DNA of 8,479 bases. Origin: Lachnospiraceae bacterium UBA4381 (GTDB lineage Bacteria > Bacillota > Clostridia > Lachnospirales > Lachnospiraceae). The stretch covers positions 1 to 8,479 of the forward strand of contig DGRT01000028.1 in NCBI GenBank assembly GCA_002391105.1. Direction: 5' to 3'. Both the position numbers and the translations under genes were made by a program. The notes under the pieces were generated by a model, which worked only from the letters and a program-made list of their open reading frames with translations, did no database searches and was not told where the DNA came from. This document shows positions 5,540-8,479 of this stretch, one piece after another (positions within the stretch are counted from its first letter, which is position 1; every line of letters begins with the position of its first letter).

Positions 5540-5558
5540 TGACAGGTGTGATATAATA
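5540..5558 (+). promoter_or_regulatory. Extended -10 promoter upstream of DUF1858-ileS
   Basis: TATAAT at 5553-5558 is preceded by TGTGA, a perfect TRTGn extended -10, so it can work without a -35. A perfect TTGACA lies at 5540-5545, but only 7 bases away, 10 short of the normal 17. Transcription from here would start near 5565, giving a leader of about 130 bases before the GTG at 5697. Confidence 0.6.
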
Positions 5559-5561
5559 GAC

Positions 5562-5584
5562 CTCGGTTGCGAAGCAATCAAGGA
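5562..5584 (+). other. Hairpin in the DUF1858-ileS leader
   Basis: CCT (5562-5564) and GGTTGC (5566-5571) pair with GCAATC (5575-5580) and AGG (5582-5584), with one C-A mismatch and a GAA loop. It would lie at the very 5' end of the transcript, where such stems often protect mRNA. No T-run follows. The rest of the leader (5585-5696) holds a small stem, AAGACT/AGTCTT (5640-5656), and no T-box or other riboswitch that I recognise. Confidence 0.4.
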
Positions 5585-5674
5585 CCATGAGTGAAGCGTG
5601 AGATATAACAGGGGGAAGAGCTTATAGATATCAGTTTGTAAGACTTATATAGTCTTTGCAGATGAGTGGATTTG

Positions 5675-5680
5675 TATAAT
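5675..5680 (+). promoter_or_regulatory. Possible proximal -10 box for the DUF1858 gene
   Basis: A perfect TATAAT lies 16 bases before the GTG start. The only -35-like hexamer nearby, TTGCAG (5656-5661), is 13 bases away, too close. It would yield a nearly leaderless message. Weak candidate. Confidence 0.25.
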
Positions 5681-5696
5681 AGAAAGAGGAAACAAA

Positions 5697-6113
5697 GTGA
5701 CAGAGGAAGTTTTTAATGCAGGAAATGCAGATATGAATAATATCACAACTACTGAGATGGGCCAGGAACCCCAAGGCCAGGAAGCTGGATTTACAGCTTA
5801 TACAGAAAAGGACGCAGGCGCTGTTTATGGAGGGAAAAGGGAGAAACCGGATCCTTCGACACTTGTACCTGATGAGGATGGAATAAAGGAATATGTTACA
5901 AAGGATATGATAATTGGCGATATCATAAGCTGGTATCCTGATACAGCACTTGTCCTTATGAAGTGCGGCATGCATTGTATTACCTGTGGTATATCTCAGT
6001 TCGAGAGCCTCGAACAGGCATGTGAGGTACACGGGCTCTATGTCGATGATGTGGCGAAGGTGGTAAATGATTATCTGACACAGACACTTGAGCCAAAGCA
6101 GGAGGGCGAGTAA
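5697..6113 (+). CDS. DUF1858-domain protein with CxxxCxxC motif
   Basis: A small protein of 138 residues with a C-terminal DUF1858 domain (about 66-128), the family also named hybrid-cluster-associated redox disulfide proteins. Visible: VTKDMIIGDIISWYPDTA, then Cys90-GMH-Cys94-IT-Cys97-G, then FESLEQACEVHG and a final helix VDDVAKVVNDYL. The cysteines could form a redox disulfide or bind metal or a cluster. The biochemical role of the family is not established to my knowledge. The first 65 residues are polar, Gly/Glu/Gln/Thr-rich and probably disordered, which is long for a family whose members are often about 65-80 residues. The start is GTG 5697, six bases after AGAGGA (5685-5690). It is followed by ileS after 53 bp without a terminator, so the two are likely co-transcribed. 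No hybrid cluster protein gene is in the window. Confidence 0.85.
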   Translation: MTEEVFNAGNADMNNITTTEMGQEPQGQEAGFTAYTEKDAGAVYGGKREKPDPSTLVPDEDGIKEYVTKDMIIGDIISWYPDTALVLMKCGMHCITCGISQFESLEQACEVHGLYVDDVAKVVNDYLTQTLEPKQEGE

Positions 6114-6166
6114 GAGCTGTCCTCAAATATAGCAATATAATCATATCAAAATGAGAGGAATAAATT

Positions 6167-8479
6167 ATGTACGACAAGGTTTCAAACAAACTGAACTTTG
6201 TGGAAAATGAAGAAAAAGTCCTGAAGTTCTGGAAAGAAGAAAATGTGTTTGAGAAAAGTATAGACGAGAAGCAGGAGCTTCCTACCTATACTTTCTATGA
6301 TGGCCCTCCAACAGCAAATGGTAAACCCCATATTGGCCATGTGCTGACCAGAGTCATCAAAGATATGATTCCACGTTATCAGACTATGAAGGGGCATAAG
6401 ATCATCCGTAAAGCCGGATGGGATACTCATGGACTTCCGGTAGAGCTGGAGGTTGAGAAGGAAATCGGAATAGATGGAAAGGAACAGATCGAAGAGTACG
6501 GTATTGATCCTTTTATCAAAAAGTGTAAAGAATCAGTCTGGAAATATAAGGGTATGTGGGAGGAATTCTCCGGCAAGGTCGGCTTCTGGGCTGATATGGA
6601 CGATCCTTATGTAACTTATCACAATAATTATATTGAATCAGAGTGGTGGGCACTTAAGAAGATCTGGGATATGGGACTTCTTTATAAGGGCTTTAAGGTT
6701 GTACCTTATTGTCCTCGTTGTGGTACTCCTCTTTCATCACATGAGGTGGCCCAGGGATATAAGTCAGTCAAAGAAAGATCTGCAGTAGTGCGTTTCAAGG
6801 CAAAGGTGGCAGAAGGAGAAGAACAGTACTACTTCCTGGCCTGGACAACTACACCATGGACTCTTCCTTCCAATGTGGCTCTTTGTGTTAATCCGGAGGA
6901 GAGCTATGTAAAGATAAAGGCTTGTGATGGATATACCTATATCATGGCAGAAGCTTTGGTTGAAAAGGTTATCGGTGGACTTCTCGAGGCAAAGGATGGA
7001 GAAGGGAATGCTAAGTTCCAGCCTCTTGCTGACGGTAAGGCATATGAGATTCTTGAGAGATATGTTGGTAAGGAGCTTGAGCACAGAGAATATGAGCCTC
7101 TTTATGCAGCAGCAGGTGAGGCTGCAGCAAAGCAGAGGAAGAAGGGACATTATATAGTAGCAGATGACTATGTAACTATGTCAGATGGTACCGGTATAGT
7201 TCATATCGCTCCAGCATTTGGTGAGGATGATGGACGTGTTGGCCGTAAGTATGATCTTCCTTTTGTACAGTTTGTAGATGCAGAGGGTAATATGACCCAG
7301 GAGACACCATTTGCCGGTCTCTTTGTAAAGGATGCGGATCCAAAGGTTCTTGTGGATCTGGACAGCCGTAGCCTTCTCTTTTCAGCACCAAAGTTTGAAC
7401 ATGATTATCCTTTCTGCTGGAGATGCGATACACCGCTTATCTACTATGCAAGAGAGTCCTGGTTTATAAAGATGACTGAAGTAAGTGACCGTATGGTTGC
7501 TAACAACAATACTGTAAACTGGATTCCTGAGGGTATTGGTAAGGGACGTTTTGGTGAATGGCTGAAGAATGTTCAGGACTGGGGACTCAGCCGTGACCGT
7601 TACTGGGGTACACCGCTTAATGTCTGGGAGTGCGAGGAAAATGGCAATAAGATAGCCATCGGCTCTATAGCAGAGCTTCGTGAAAAGGGATATATCCTTA
7701 AGGATGGTGAGAAACAGCCGGTTCCTGAAGATATTGAGCTTCATCGTCCATATGTAGATGAGATTATTATAGATGACCCTGAAAGTGGACTCCCTATGCA
7801 CAGAGTTCCTGAGGTTATAGACTGCTGGTTCGACTCAGGTGCCATGCCATTTGCACAGTGGCATTATCCATTTGAGAATGAAGATATATTTAATGACAAC
7901 TTCCCTGCAGACTTCATATCAGAGGCTGTTGATCAGACCCGTGGATGGTTCTATTCACTGATGGCAATATCTACACTTCTCTTTGACAAGGCTCCTTATA
8001 AGAATGTTATAGTTCTGGGGCATGTTCTGGATGAGAATGGTGAGAAGATGAGTAAGTCCAAGGGCAATGCAGTGGATCCTATGGAGGCTCTTGGCAAGTT
8101 TGGAGCTGATGCTATAAGATGGTATTTCTATACCAACTCACAGCCGTGGCTTCCTAACAAGTTCAGTGAGACAGCAGTTACAGAAGGCCAGAGAAAGTTC
8201 ATGGGAACACTCTGGAATACATATGCATTTTACACCTTATATGCAGAGATAGACCAGTTTGATCCTACCAGGTATTCACTTGATAAGGCTTCACTTTCTG
8301 TAATGGATAAGTGGCTTCTGTCAAAGCTGAATACTACCGTAAAGGTATTTGATGAGAATCTGGGAGCCTACAAGATTCCTGAAGCTGCTGCGGCACTTAC
8401 AACCTTCGTAGATGATCTTAGCAACTGGTATGTAAGAAGATGCAGAGAAAGATACTGGGCTAAGGGCATGGAGCAGGAT
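6167..8479 (+). CDS. ileS: Isoleucyl-tRNA synthetase, type 2 (3'-truncated)
   Basis: Charges tRNA-Ile with isoleucine using ATP in the cytosol and edits valine mischarges. ATG 6167 lies behind AGAGGAA (6154-6160). The frame stays open for 771 codons to the last base, so the C-terminal part (about 270 residues by family length) is missing. Class I signatures: HIGH as PHIGH (54-58) and KMSKS (627-631). CP1 editing domain: WTTTPWTLPSN (226-236) and GTGIVHIAPAFGEDD (341-355). A CPRC pair is at 182-185. The segments FYDGPPTANGKPHIGHVLTR, RKAGWDTHGLPVELEVEKEI and PYCPRCGTPLSSHEVAQGY are those of the eukaryote-like type 2 enzyme and not of the type 1 enzyme of Staphylococcus or E. coli. Type 2 enzymes are typically less sensitive to mupirocin (family knowledge; untested here). 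It is probably co-transcribed with the DUF1858 gene. No T-box leader is visible upstream. Confidence 0.97.
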   Translation, partial: MYDKVSNKLNFVENEEKVLKFWKEENVFEKSIDEKQELPTYTFYDGPPTANGKPHIGHVLTRVIKDMIPRYQTMKGHKIIRKAGWDTHGLPVELEVEKEIGIDGKEQIEEYGIDPFIKKCKESVWKYKGMWEEFSGKVGFWADMDDPYVTYHNNYIESEWWALKKIWDMGLLYKGFKVVPYCPRCGTPLSSHEVAQGYKSVKERSAVVRFKAKVAEGEEQYYFLAWTTTPWTLPSNVALCVNPEESYVKIKACDGYTYIMAEALVEKVIGGLLEAKDGEGNAKFQPLADGKAYEILERYVGKELEHREYEPLYAAAGEAAAKQRKKGHYIVADDYVTMSDGTGIVHIAPAFGEDDGRVGRKYDLPFVQFVDAEGNMTQETPFAGLFVKDADPKVLVDLDSRSLLFSAPKFEHDYPFCWRCDTPLIYYARESWFIKMTEVSDRMVANNNTVNWIPEGIGKGRFGEWLKNVQDWGLSRDRYWGTPLNVWECEENGNKIAIGSIAELREKGYILKDGEKQPVPEDIELHRPYVDEIIIDDPESGLPMHRVPEVIDCWFDSGAMPFAQWHYPFENEDIFNDNFPADFISEAVDQTRGWFYSLMAISTLLFDKAPYKNVIVLGHVLDENGEKMSKSKGNAVDPMEALGKFGADAIRWYFYTNSQPWLPNKFSETAVTEGQRKFMGTLWNTYAFYTLYAEIDQFDPTRYSLDKASLSVMDKWLLSKLNTTVKVFDENLGAYKIPEAAAALTTFVDDLSNWYVRRCRERYWAKGMEQD

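Noticed and set aside
5641..5661. AGACT/AGTCT hairpin as a terminator after the DUF3137-like gene
   Set aside because: Only 5-6 bp, AT-rich, and not followed by a T-run.
5523..6166. T-box leader for ileS
   Set aside because: No T-box core such as GGGTGGNACCGCG is present, and no terminator/antiterminator pair is seen.
6764..7801. Several - strand ORFs and one + strand ORF within ileS
   Set aside because: The ileS frame is continuous with all signature motifs; the others have no independent support.
1..8479. Mobile elements, CRISPR arrays, tRNA/rRNA genes, phage or defence genes
   Set aside because: No transposase-like ORF, spaced identical repeats, cloverleaf-like sequence or defence domains were seen on either strand.

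Overview
The window reads as a housekeeping stretch of a low-to-moderate-GC Firmicute, most likely a clostridium of the Lachnospiraceae type. Reasons (inference): strong AGGAGG-type ribosome binding sites, heavy ATA and AGA codon use, a HrcA/CIRCE heat-shock operator, an MgtE magnesium transporter, and an isoleucyl-tRNA synthetase of the eukaryote-like type 2 common in clostridia. All supported genes are on the + strand. Both ends of the window cut through a gene.

Layout. 1-1298: 3' part of pyruvate kinase (pyk). 1276-1422: degenerate ~45-bp tandem copies of the last codons of pyk. 1443-1562: a 39-codon small ORF with a good ribosome binding site, overlapping a possible RNA stem structure just before mgtE. 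1606-2958: mgtE, magnesium channel/transporter. 3012-3563: a TetR-family regulator, probably co-transcribed with mgtE. 3640-3674: a clear rho-independent terminator. 3693-3939: hsp20 control region with a 17-bp dyad, a perfect CIRCE operator, a consensus promoter and a long foldable 5' leader. 3938-4453: small heat-shock protein with an acidic insertion in its alpha-crystallin domain. 4474-4507: terminator. 4644-5522: two-helix membrane-anchored DUF3137-like protein of unknown function. 5540-5696: promoter region and leader. 5697-6113: DUF1858-type protein with a CxxxCxxC motif. 6167-8479: 5' three quarters of ileS (type 2), running off the end.

How the genes work together: there are four likely transcription units: (pyk)-smORF-mgtE-tetR; hsp20 alone, controlled by HrcA; the DUF3137-like gene, with no terminator seen before the next gene; and DUF1858-ileS, which are 53 bp apart and probably co-transcribed. 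No mobile element, CRISPR array, tRNA or rRNA was seen. I see no clear novel multi-gene system. The most interesting signals are small: the repeated pyk tail, the candidate leader-peptide/stem arrangement before mgtE, the structured hsp20 leader, the insertion inside Hsp20, the 7-codon upstream ORF over the DUF3137 start, and the DUF1858-ileS pairing.
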